A DNA stretch of 37,570 nt from Apostichopus parvimensis (lineage: Eukaryota; Echinodermata; Holothuroidea; Aspidochirotida; Stichopodidae): the NCBI GenBank assembly GCA_000934455.1, contig KN889036.1, positions 13,802-51,371 of the forward strand, written 5' to 3'. The position numbers and the translations under genes were made by a program. Positions within the stretch are counted from its first letter, which is position 1. Every line of letters begins with the position of its first letter. Positions 12,794 to 24,900 of this stretch are shown here, in pieces. The notes under the pieces are model-generated. The model saw only the letters and a program-made list of their open reading frames with translations. It searched no databases and was not told where the DNA came from.

Positions 12794-12992
12794 TGAGAAT
12801 GTGGATGCCACTCATGCAGCCCATGGCCATGTCAGTAGTACCTTCACCATTACCCGACTCTGAGGTGGTAGAGGCGGTTTTCACCACTTTTCGGACACCT
12901 TGCGATTTGCTGCGCTGTAACCTTCCCGGGTCGTGGTGGTTGTTCTTGGTGCGACGCTGCTGCACGTTGGTCGGGCTGGTCGGACCTCCGTT
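12794..12992 (-). CDS. STXBP5: Tomosyn exon M (variable linker), 3' end uncertain
   Basis: The acceptor is a good pyrimidine run ending in gattccag. It enters in phase 0 as exon L demands and reads NGGPTSPTNVQQRRTKNNHH, then basic DPGRLQRSKSQGVRKVVK and STTSESGNGEG, MAMGCMSGIHIL. The basic, Ser-rich composition suits the tomosyn linker, whose alternative exons vary between isoforms and species. Possible donors, all phase 1, are gttagt (end 12794), gtggca (end 12812), or earlier gtacta and gtaatg. Without splicing, a TAG stop follows at 12789-12791, which would truncate the protein. Confidence 0.7.
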
Positions 12993-15900
12993 CTGGAATC
13001 GGGGAGAGTCGGTCAAATTGTATTATTTTAAACAGGTACGTTTATTTGGAGGAGGGTTACAGGTGATATTTGCTCGATTTTTATTGTCTGTTTTTATTAT
13101 TCGCCATAGACTGGGATCGTTGGGGTCGAAAATGACAACGACACACGGACATCTTAATATTTTACTATCAAATGACCAGCATGGAATATCAGTTTTACAA
13201 ATTAAGAAAATAAATCTCAAGTTGAATATGTATTGAATAATTAAACTATAAGTATTAATTAAAATTATTCACAACAAGTGACAACAACGACCAAGCAATG
13301 AAACTAAAAATCATATTCTGATGTGCTGGTGTTTTTAGCTTATCACATATATCTTCTCATTATCTCATTAACAACATCAAGATTTGATGATTACCGAAGT
13401 ACACTGGATATGGATCCTATGACTTCAAAATATTTTATCAAAATTATCTTTTTTTTTAAGGTTTCTCATTTCATATCCATTCATTCATTGTTTGGAAAGT
13501 TTCTACTGTCTTTTTAAAAATATTTTAAAGCTGAACTGACCTGTTCTCCTTGAGGGTGAATGGAATCGTTTACCAGCTGTTCGACTATGTCCGCCATTTT
13601 GTTTTTCCTTGGCGACCGTGGAGTTCTCTGGTATGGGTCAGCTGACCCATAAAGATCTGGAGTACCCATGTTTAACAGGCAGCTCTTCTGCATGAAATCG
13701 ACGATGGCCAATCCATTGGTCGTGCCAACGGCAAGTCTGTGGAAGGAGCGTTGGGAGAAGCCAACATTGGAACATGAAGTAATCAGCAATCATTTATCAG
13801 AAAGGCTGTAAACTTAAAGCAACATTCACTGCTTTCACCCTGCTTTAATCCTTGGAGGAATATATACAACATTGATGCCATGAAATTAAAAGCTCCTTTA
13901 TGGATATCAGATACTTAGCCTTGCACCTTCTTAAACATATTACGGCTGAATTTGTTTCTGTCATCGATTTATCAAGGCTAGTCACACTACGATGAAAATG
14001 ACACCTTTTATGTTACGAGAATAACGATTTCATTAGATTTGGACAGAGTATTGTACATGTAGCTAACGTGACCTGGTCTACGGGCATCGAGTACAACACG
14101 ATAACACAAATACAAAATGTCAGTTTTTGTAAAATATGGAATATCTCACAGTCCATAAGCAGAGTTGATGGCGACCCCAGTCACTATCGGTGGTGCCTCG
14201 TCGTCGACCCAGAGTAGCTGGCAGCAGAGGTCTGGTTGGTACCCCACCGCTCTCTTGTGGAACCCTGTTTTGACCCTCAGATTGGGAATGTTATTCCTGG
14301 ACCCATCCATCGTGTGGTTCGGTTCAGATGCCGCCGGAGAGGGAGGTTCTTCGGGTAGGGTCTGGTTGGATGTCGCTGGAATGCTGCTGATGCTGCAGGT
14401 GCTTATGGAGCTGGCATTCCGTTTGAGAGCCGCAGGGGCGGAGAGCGGGGGGACCTCTCCCTCCGGTGTGTCGGGATCTTCGGATGTGTAAACGATTGAT
14501 ATCTCCAGGATCTGCAGGGAAGAGACAAAGATGTATTTTCGATACAAGTTACAGAAAAATATTGTTCACATGCTGGTGGTTAAAGAGGAAGGGGGTGGGG
14601 GTTGGGTTGCTTGGTTGGTTGGGGGGGTTTAAGGAAAGAGGCAGAGAAGAGAAAAACCTAGAATGACGAAAGGAATATCATGTGATTTGTAGTCATGGAG
14701 GACTCAAGGAGATATTACGATCGCTTTGTAGGTTTCTTACCCTTGACACTGAATCAAAGTGTTTAAGGTGTCATGAGAAAAATTGTATCGAAATATTCAA
14801 AAATGGGGAAAAAAGGGCCCCACCACAAAAGCAAAGCTGGAACAGCAAGTACCAATAATCATGGTATTAGAAATACTCATGTTCCATACAGAAAACCTGC
14901 AGACACTACCAGATAGGTCCCTCAAGGGCTAACCAATAAGCAAGCTAGCTCAGTGGATCCTTGCCACACTGCAGTTATGGAATATCAAAGACCCCCCCCC
15001 ACCACCCCTCCTTTGGATCCTCTTGTGCTACTTACCGAGAGTTCCGTGGAGACCTCTATTTTACTGAATCTGAAGAGTATGATGTGACTGCTGGCGCCCA
15101 CCACGGCTAGTACCTTGCTCTCTTTACACATGGTGATGAGCTGAATTGCAAAGACCCCCTCCCCCCCCACCCCCTTTGGATCCTCTTGTGCTACTTACCG
15201 AGAGTTCTGTGGAGACCTCTATTTTACTGAATCTGAAGAGTATGATGTGACTGCTGGCGCCCACCACGGCTAGTACCTTGCTCTCTTTACACATTGTGAT
15301 GAGCTGAATTGCAAAGGGCTCATCGTCGCCGTTCAAACTTTTCGCCTGCTTTGACTTCTCAAAGATTTTTGCCGTTTTGACTTTGTACAACACCTGCAGC
15401 ATGACTGTGTGTGGAGTAGAAGATAGAGAATAGATGTCAGTTTGAAGGGAGCACAAATACAGAGGAGTGAAAAACCGAGTCTGCCTTCAAACAAATGTCT
15501 TTTTTTTTGGATCCTTTTTCGGCTGAGGGAAGGAATCATCCTCAATCACCCTTCTTCTTCAGGGGATGGTAGACTTCAAACCAATGAAGTTAAAAAAATA
15601 ATTAAAATAATAAATAAATACAAAATAATAATAATACCACATTTCTGGAGAATTACTGCCAGGGTTTTTTGAATGAAACTGTTGCAGTACGAATCGATGG
15701 GCAACATCATCCAAATGCCAGCTTTTACTTTGGAATGTTAAACATGGTAAATAGGAGCAGCATTATTGGACATTTGACCCAAGAACTCGGTCAAGGAGGG
15801 TTGGGGAGAGGACAGGGCTGAAATGTTACCAGGTTATGTTAGGTTAATGGGGGCTTTAAGGCTGTGAGTTATCGCCACGATAACTCAGATAACGAAGAGT

Positions 15901-18900
15901 TACGAGAGCTTACCTTGTGATGCGTCCCAGAATTTGACAGACCCATCTGCATGGCTATTGGGAGAAACAGGAGACAAAGAAAACCATCATCATATGTCAT
16001 AAAAGCTTAGGGTAATATGGTCAGGGGGGTAGGTGCCGTGGGCACTGGGGGCACGTGCCCCCCCCCACACTTTTATCCAAAAAAGCAAATGTGCCCTACT
16101 GGCAAATAAAATATGCCCCTTTGATGAAGAACTGTGTTTTGGATATCTTAAGCCTTTGTTAATTTTAATATTTTATTTTAATTATTTATTTTTAATCTGT
16201 ACAAATGGTCCACTATGAATACAGTGAGTGAGATACTGTAACATCTTTTAACCGTGTATTATGTAAGCTGATACTTTAATAATGTGGGAAGCTTTAAACT
16301 TTGAGAATAGATTGAGGGATTTGAAGAGCCAAGAAAATTTGAACCTGCATAGGAATTTAAACAAGTGACCTCAGGAATATAAATTTCTGTACTTTCACCG
16401 ACCAAGCTATCCAGCCCAATGAAGTTTGGGCTCAATTGTATAACTATTCCCTTGCTACATGTGGTATGGTTACAGGCAACAGAACCAATACCCTATAGCT
16501 ACAGTATAGCTGTGGGTAACCACTCATTTATCTTGTTCGACATAATACTTGAAGAACAACAGAGACGAAAATGACGTTAAAAGATGACTATTAGCAAATT
16601 GATTCATATGTATTAAAATAAATATCTGAAAAAGTCAGAGGGGATTAAACAGATGTTTCGACCCCACCGGGGATAATAAAATAAAATTATTCATCTTTCT
16701 TTCCTCTGTGTCAAAATGCTTTTTTTAATTTTAAGGACTTTCAAATCATGACTTAGAAAGTCAAACTAACCACAAATTTGAGGGCATTCCCTTGTCGTTC
16801 CAATAGTGAGGCTAGAAATGTTTTTTAACAACTATCTTTCCTATAATGTTAACACACAACATTTGAAATCAGTCCAAGGTTCTTATTACTACAAATATGG
16901 ATCGACAAATTACACATTATATTTTTTTGCAATACATGGAATAGAAATTGTTAACAGCAGGTACATTCTTTACCCTGTGATTATCACTTCCGTATTGCTG
17001 CTACCACATGCACCCCATCTGCCACCTTTGATTGGCCAATTCTGTGAAAAAGAAAAAGACGAACGCATAATTAAGAAATCTGAGCGAAGGAAAACACATA
17101 TTAGACACAAGTACGCAATTGTACACATTGAAAATGCTATGTTTTCACTTGGTGGACAGATAATTGATGTATTTCATGGCAATGATAGTGACAGTGTTTC
17201 AGGGGTTTACTTGCCATAAAGAGGCCTGACCAGGGGGTGGGGGAGGGGGCAGGGGATACAGCCCCAGGGCAAATAAGGTAGCCAGGGGAAGTGTGGATTA
17301 AATAATGATGTTTTAACATTTCATAATACTTTCAAGGAGATGGGAGTCCGTTTAAATAGTTGTCCCCAGAGCTGACCTGGTTTTTTTATGCCTCTGGGGG
17401 TGTAAGGGAAATGTAAGGGAAGTGTAAGGGAAAAACGGTTTGTTTTTTAAAATATCTCGAAAAAGTAAAAATCACTACTAAGGTGTTTAATGTGAAAGTA
17501 ACACTGATATTCAATAGAGTATCCACCCATGCTATCACAATGTGCTAGGAACTGGTTCAACTCTCGTCATTTATGCTTGGATAGTTGAAAGAAGAGGAAC
17601 GAAACGTTACCTTTTGACTGTAGGCCTGCTTTTTCCGATTGAGAATGCTGGCGCCGGCTGAATAGAACTCTGTGATAAGCTCTGAAGGGCAGTCTGCATA
17701 GTACTGTATACATGTAACAGGGGATTCGTGAAGGTCCATTGGGTAGGGATTCTCAAAGCAAGGGTACCTGAAAGGGTCAAAGGTTCATCGCATAGATAAA
17801 TATATAGGTCTTGTACGTTCTCATGCTGCAACACTTAAAGGAGACGGTAGGTTCCTTCTAAGAAAAGCCACCCAAGAAAGAGAGCTTAGATAGAGAGCCT
17901 GGGCAACAAAACAACCTAACAAGTTGGTCCACTGTAAACTCCAGGCCCATTACATCGAGACTGTAACCTTGCAAGATCATGAAGATGTTACATCAAGTGA
18001 GTATCCTTAGCAAAGGGTACTAGATATTACACATGATCACACAGTTAGGTGGTATACTACTACCATTTGGCCTGCTGAAGCAGAGTAAATGAAACTTGCA
18101 GGTGACTCTCATTAAGTCATGTGATTGCGTGACTTCACAACATCCGCACATGAACATAGCGGTTCGTCAAACCGTCCAATATTGACGCTTCCTTTCGTTT
18201 GGGGTTGTGACTCCTATATTATTCACACGTACTTAAGATTTACCCTTAATCGGACTAGTTAAATATATGTGGCTACCACCCTTTGGTATACTCCTAACTA
18301 GCCAATCACTGACTGGTCAATCCATTCTTCATAATTTCATTTCAAGTTTAGGGACTAAGATAGTAGATTATGTCTTCAGCTAGCATGGAGGGGAGAAGCA
18401 AAAGAAAGATGACAAAATCCTCTGATCCAAAGTAACTTTCAATACCCTATTTTCATACCAATATTTGGCCGCTCTACAGCAAAAAAAAATAAGTTGACTA
18501 ATTAGCTGAAGACATGTTGGTTGGGGGAATACACAATTCCTATATTACCTGTACCCCCTACCCCTCCCAACCCTGTTCATCATCCTACCATCATATTTAT
18601 GGCTAACCCCCTGTTTCTGACCAATCTGTTTTCAAATCACAAGTACATGGTATTATTAAACTGGAATCTATGCATGTTTATTATACTTGTTTCCTTCGTC
18701 CATCGAATCAAACCTCATGATTTTGCGCTATATACTGTTAGCACAGAAGCAGTAGTAGTATTAGTGGAACCAATATATTAATCAACAGCCTTTTTTACTG
18801 TAGTCTATTGGGATGTATTATGGATGCATAGATGTCACTTTGTAACAGGGTATTGAAGATGCTAGCTTTTACGGTTAAATCGTTAAATGAACAGTTATAT

Positions 18901-21900
18901 TTCAGACTGTATTTTTATGTACAAATGTCACTTCATAACAGGGTTCATTTCCTTGAAACATGACCACACTTCTATCTTAACATGGGCCAGGCAATTTCAT
19001 CTTTCATTTTTCTTTTCTTTGCACAGGTTTAAAAAATTATAAGGTCAGATTTTTTTTAAGTCAATTAGTGGGTATTTTTGGCTGTAATTCAATTTCCAAT
19101 CCTTTTTCTACAACACCCTGAATAATTTTTTTTTATCAATTTTAATATTCCATAAAACCGTTTCCGGAGTAACTGCCCCAGGGTGGTTGTCAGAGACGAA
19201 GGAATCCCCAGACGTGCTGACTTCCGTGGATGGGTTTGACAACTCAGCTGTACCAGCCATTAGTGGCATTTTGAAGGATAATTTTCTGACCTAATTAAAT
19301 GATTTCTGCAAGGTTGAAAGGTGCAACAGGAAGATAAAAAATCAATGAGATGGCACGTCAATTGGATCGTGGAAACGACATATTAAGGAACTCAGGCTTT
19401 GACCTCTCTCGATGGAATGTGTCATAAAAGTTTTTGGAGTGAGCTGGATGACAGCAACGTACGACTCGTATGTTGTCCAGGTTTGGACGACGTAAAAAAT
19501 CAATTTCCTGTCTACATGATTATATATTTGTAAGTCCATAGTTGTGTCATGTAAAATGGAAATAACCTGGTATGAAAGCAAGGAAACCCTTCTTTCCCTG
19601 CAGGAAGTTCCAATTGGTTTTAAAGCAGGAATAAATACCAGTGAGGGTACAGAACTACCAACATTATGGTGACTTTAATCGTTGACCTTTTTTGTATTAA
19701 TTCTCTATAAGATACATGGTATGTAATATTTTTCTTTACAGTTTGTCCTGGTGAAAGGAAATATGACGATGCAGTTTTCCCCCTTGGCTTCACCGGTTAC
19801 ACACCTCCCGAAAAGCAACAGAAAAGACTTAATCTATTTTCTGGTTAAAAAAAATAAATATACATCTTCTATTGAAAAAATCCCCCTTTTATTTGATGGA
19901 GGATTTTGGTTATATTACCACAGTTTACCCAGAATCACTGAAAAGAAGATTGCAAGTAACCCCCCCCCCCAAAAAAAAAATTAACGATTCCACTAGCTTC
20001 TAAAAAAGCTGTTTCCCATACACTTGAAAACTAAACTGTAACAATCACATATATATCAATTCCACTATATTCTCACCTAAAGTTAACTGTAGCTAGTCCT
20101 ATTTCCGAGCTGACCAAATTTCTGTTCAGACAACTGAATCAACTTTGATGGTCATCAAGCAGAAGACCAGTTGTTTATATCAAATTCAGATTGCAGTGTA
20201 ACTAAATACCCCCCTCCCCTCCCCCCCACAGGTAAAATGATAAACTTGGTATCACCCTCTGTCCCTTTGGAAATACTGAAAAAAATGGTGGTAGGGCAAT
20301 GATCAATCCAAAAGGGATCTTTTTACAGGCTCAAAAACTGGTGTTTTTATTCACCAAAACTACACATTTTCCCTACAGTGTACATGTCAGAGTTCTATTC
20401 ACCAAAACTAAACATCTCTCCTACAGTGTACACATTGGTGTTCTATTCACCAAACAAACACATCTCTCCTACAGTGTACATATCAGTGTTATGTTCACCA
20501 AACCTGCACATCTCTCCTACAGTGTACATATTGGTGTTCTATTCACCAAACATACACATCTCTCCTACATTGTACATATCGGTATTGTGTTCACCAAACC
20601 TACACATCTTTCCTACAGTGTACATATTGGTCATACTGTCTTTCAGGACAATCCAAAAAGATCCATTTAACTTTGCTATGCATTTGATTTCTATTTAGAC
20701 ATAATCTTGTTTTGACAAATTACATATTAGACCCCTTGTGCCACATATTCATGCAACGTGGTTCACTGTCCGGCAAATTAGCGCACAGTTTATATATGAA
20801 CCAAGACTAACTGAGAGGATTAAGCTCCCCTCATTACAAATTGCTTCAAACATATGCAAAGCTGAACTCCAACTCAACTCAATTCAAAAGAAATTTCACA
20901 AAACTCATAAATCTTGTCTCATTAAAGAAAAAATTTTCATGATTTTCTCATACAGCAAAAAAAAAAAAAAACCCAAGACAATACAAAAGAATAGAAACGA
21001 CAATGTCAAAACAACAACCATCACGACAAATCAAATTCTATCATGCCGCCGGTACGCCCGCCCGGCACGGCAGGATTTTACGGTGTCAAGGTAACGACCG
21101 TTTGCATGTCCAAAGATTTGACAAAATTGATTTCCTCTCGTAACAAGGCATTCAAGATTTAATCAATCCTGTTTACCATGCCACGACGTTCGCTCAATCT
21201 GTCTTCACATTCGACTCAAATGTCAAGGACCTTGAGGGAAAAAAAATTATTCTCTGAGACGCACAAGACTACTTTGAGAAAACAAAATTGGGAACTGGGA
21301 AAAGTTCGATGACTTTCAGAATTGATTTGTGAAGACCTCTATGGTTTTTGATTATTATTACAAAACCAAATGAAAAGAAGTGACACTGTAAAAATACAAT
21401 CATAAATATATATATATATATATATATATATTGGTCATTGGTTTAGGGAAGTATGCGACTTGGATTTGACAGTGGACTCACTTCAGACTTCAGAGGAATT
21501 ATTATTATTATTATTATTGTGTCATAGACAACATCAGGTAAACAAGATTTAGGGACAAAACAAGGCTTGGATTTACTTCAAGGCAAATCAAGGTTACAAT
21601 GGGTTGAGGAAAGTGTGGACTTAATCTACGCCGATTGAAGACATCGCCAGGTTCTAAAAAAATATCTAGGGTCGATGTGGCTTGTACTGAATAATACTTC
21701 CCAGTGACAATTGGATTAAGGAAATTTGGAAACAGACCATTGACTGAATTAACCTGATGAGTCAGACAGGAATTAAAAACAGAGCAACCTTGGATTGTCT
21801 ATGAACTATGACCTGAAACATGAGTCAGTGTCACTTTGACTTTAGTGTCTGTGACTCTCACAGGACATGACACATAACAAAGAGGTGCCTAGGATGTAGC

Positions 21901-24900
21901 ATTATAACCTATGAATGATGATCACACACCATTCTCTGATACAGCCACCTGGAAATGTCAGTTTTTCTTTTCTCTATTTTGATAAAAATTTTGAGTAAAA
22001 TGTCGCAGAAAATGAGGCTCACCCATCGCTGGCCAAGTCGACCACGACTAGGTCGCTTTCTAGGAGAACGACAACTGCATAGGGTTCTTCTGGATCTGAC
22101 GAGAAAAGTGAGGTGAAACAAAAAATAATTTGATATTTTTCTTTGCCAATTTTACTCAATCTCAGATCTGTGTGTTTTATTGTATTAATGTTATATTTTA
22201 TTTGATAAATTATAAAGAAATTGATAAATATTTCAACCCATAGCTTCCAATCTGGTCATCCACATCCAAAGTGTTTCACATGTCCCTATGCATAGCCTCC
22301 CCTTCACATCTCCCTCCTTGTCCTGGAATTTTGGGTATCAAATAATGTTGAAAGTTTAATCAAACTCAACCAAAACAAAAGCCGATTGAAATTATTTTGT
22401 CTGTCTACATACAGTTTACTGTCACACAAATCAGAATGTCTTTTTCAATTCGTAGTTCTTTTGTTGCAATGCCCTGAAAGACTTTGAAATCGTTTGGAAA
22501 TAGCCAACACTGGACATACCCCCTCGGGTTTAATTCCAGAAGCTGTAAACGCTACCTTTCTACTACTTCCAATACGCTACTGCGAAAGACACACACGTAG
22601 ACGCAAGTCTAGAAAATATGTTGGGATGAGTCTCAGCATAGCGGTAGTTAGTTCGGTAGGCTTGTCATTAAGATTTCGACCTGCCGGTTGACTCCCTACA
22701 AAATGCAAGAGAAGCACAGCCGTACTCCACCTAATCAAATAAATCTAATTAAGTTTGATCCATCACAGAGGTCTTCAAGTCCCATGCTACATGTGTTAAA
22801 ATGAAGGTATTACTAAGCTGAGGGGAAAAAGAAAAGAAGAAGGGGAAAAAAAAAAAGACCTGGCAGTTCCATTCCCGATCAAACGTACATGTCTCGTCTT
22901 TTTTTTTTTTCACACACAGAGGAATGATAACTTACTGCTCGGCCAAGGGTTCTCGCAAAGCGTGAGAAAGTCGACCACTGGGTGTTCCATCTCGAGGACA
23001 GTGGTCGTCTTGCCCTGCATGATGGTGATGCTGGGTGTCTGGGAAGCCTTCTCGATGGGTAACCCGCCAGAGAAGAGGATGAATGGATCGCTGGAGGGGG
23101 AAAGGAAGAATATAAAAAGAATTAAAAAACACTGATTTGACCTTAGTTAAGCCGTAAATCCAGAGAGACAAGTCTGGTTCAACTTTTAAGCGTTACTCCA
23201 TGGATCTGGGGAGATCTTGTTTTTCTAAACTGCACCCAAGCTTGCCTAAGGCAGTGGGTCTGCAAACTTTTAGGCCCACAACAGGAGCTTCCATGCAAAC
23301 TGGACCATGACCTATCAGATCCACGCCATTCAAAAATCGATGTTTCGGAATAGCTTGGGATATGGATTTCGGGAAGCTTTGAAAACTGTAGATAATACTT
23401 CTGATGTAAGGAAACATTTCAAGACCCATTGAAAAACATAAAAGCACTCAGTTACATATCCCAGTGCTCAGTCGGTGAGCCGGTCAGTCGGTCGGTCAGT
23501 CAGTCAGTCAGTCAGTCAGTCAGTCAGTCACACCTTATAGCACTCAGTCAGCCACCCTGCCAGACGATGACATATTCAACAAGATCTACACAGACCTACT
23601 TAGAGAGTTGCCCAGTAAGATACTCTATTCTACCCATAATGTTTTTTTCCCAGTGCTCAGTCGGTGGGCTGGTCAGTCAGTCAGTCAGTCAATCAGTCAG
23701 TCTGTTACACCTTATAGCACTCAGTCAGCCAGACGATGACATTTCAACAAGATCTACACAGACCTATTCAGAGAGTTGCCCAGTTAAATACTCCATTCTA
23801 CCCATGATGTTTTCCTTTTTTTTGTTTAGATCAAAATGAAACCATGACAGGAAAAATAATGCTTACCTAGAGAGACTTATATGAAACATTTCCTCCCTTC
23901 TTTAAACAATCACAAATAGGACAATGTCTTACAGTTTTGGTCAATACTCACACAATACACAATACCAACCTCTTTTCTTATTTTTTTTGTTTAACCTTCA
24001 ATATTCACGCAACTAGATAGATTTGTATTGATTTAATATACAGGGTGATTGGTGGATCGGTTGTAGTTTATATTTTAGTGAGAAATGACAGAAAGTCAAT
24101 ACTTTAATGGAAGCATTGTCATCCACCCAATATTGGTGGACTAAATATTAACAATATGTGGGGAGGGGAAGGGGAGAGGGGAGGGGAAAGAAATATCCAT
24201 GAAAATCTTTTTGATGACAAAGAGATACACTTTGGTAAATGGTATTAAAATTTTGCCTGAATCTATAAACACTTCTTAGAAAGTGAGCAAATTATGACAA
24301 ACCCCTTGCATGATGTATTGTACGATAATGCTGCACAGAACTAACATGGTATTTTTATCGCAGAGACCACTCACAGACTTTCTCATGGACCCTGTGTGAC
24401 ATATTACCCAATATTGCTGTGCCAATTTCCAGGACAAATTGGAGACCTTGGCCGTGCAGTACTGTTCAATTTTATAAAAATGAGGACAAAATTGAAATCA
24501 CGATATATATATAATAAAACAATATATATAAAAAATAAAAAAATGAATTTTTTGTTGTTGTTGACAACATATCCTTCCCAATTATAAGCCACCAACATCT
24601 TTTATGATATATTTAATAATCTCATACTACGTACAGTAACTCGAGTTTATAATCCGTTACTAATATCCCAGCCTAGTCTCAACTTTCAATCAAGTGTCTT
24701 CCATTGAAGAATGTACCAAACGTTGAGCACATTCTTAATTAAGATTCATCTCAATTTAATATGACTCCCCATCCCCCCCCCTTCTTTTTTTCTCTCAAAA
24801 TTTCAGGGTTTCCTGGTTCATCATGCTCACACATTCATCCAATTAAATGTCTGAATGCCAAAGCTGTCATAGAATATGACGCAGGAGCCAGACAGAAGCA

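Larger units (their letters stand above)
15955..16973 (-). other. Intron between exons H and I
   Basis: 1.0 kb. It contains a GC palindrome with a flanking C run (16033-16066) and a minus-strand tRNA-derived SINE-like piece (16320-16425). The remainder is AT-rich and featureless. Confidence 0.7.
17768..22022 (-). other. Intron between exons F and G
   Basis: 4.25 kb. It holds the longest dispersed-repeat copy (20112-20700, six 48-bp units), TA (21406-21431) and ATT (21498-21518) microsatellites, a CpG-rich patch (21040-21065), and a 53-codon minus-strand open frame (19108-19269). The part 17830-18500 shows nothing I can name. Confidence 0.75.

Noticed and set aside
12210-12811. Three overlapping minus-strand Pro/Ser/His-rich frames and one plus-strand Gly/Arg-rich frame
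   Set aside because: All follow from the purine-rich repeat. Real coding (exon M) lies just to the right in another context.
12799-13236. 145-codon plus-strand frame
   Set aside because: Mostly antisense to exon M and running into intron. No recognisable content.
14165-14491. 108-codon plus-strand frame
   Set aside because: Antisense shadow of exon K.
16320-16425. Functional tRNA gene
   Set aside because: A and B boxes are recognisable, but stems do not pair well and a second B-box-like element follows. A SINE fragment fits better.
16806-17219. 137-codon plus-strand frame
   Set aside because: It overlaps tomosyn exon H on the other strand, which has homology and correct splice phases. The plus frame looks like a shadow.
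20299-20698. Plus-strand repeat-protein frames (FTKxTHLSYSVHIG units)
   Set aside because: They arise from a 48-bp tandem array inside a dispersed repeat. The neighbouring frame is equally open and there is no start context or homologue.
22494-22691. 65-codon plus-strand frame
   Set aside because: It ends inside the SINE-like piece and is not protein-like. Better explained by that repeat.
23460-23830. Direct repeats as a possible CRISPR array
   Set aside because: Microsatellite and duplication in eukaryotic DNA. There are no regular spacers and no cas-like genes.
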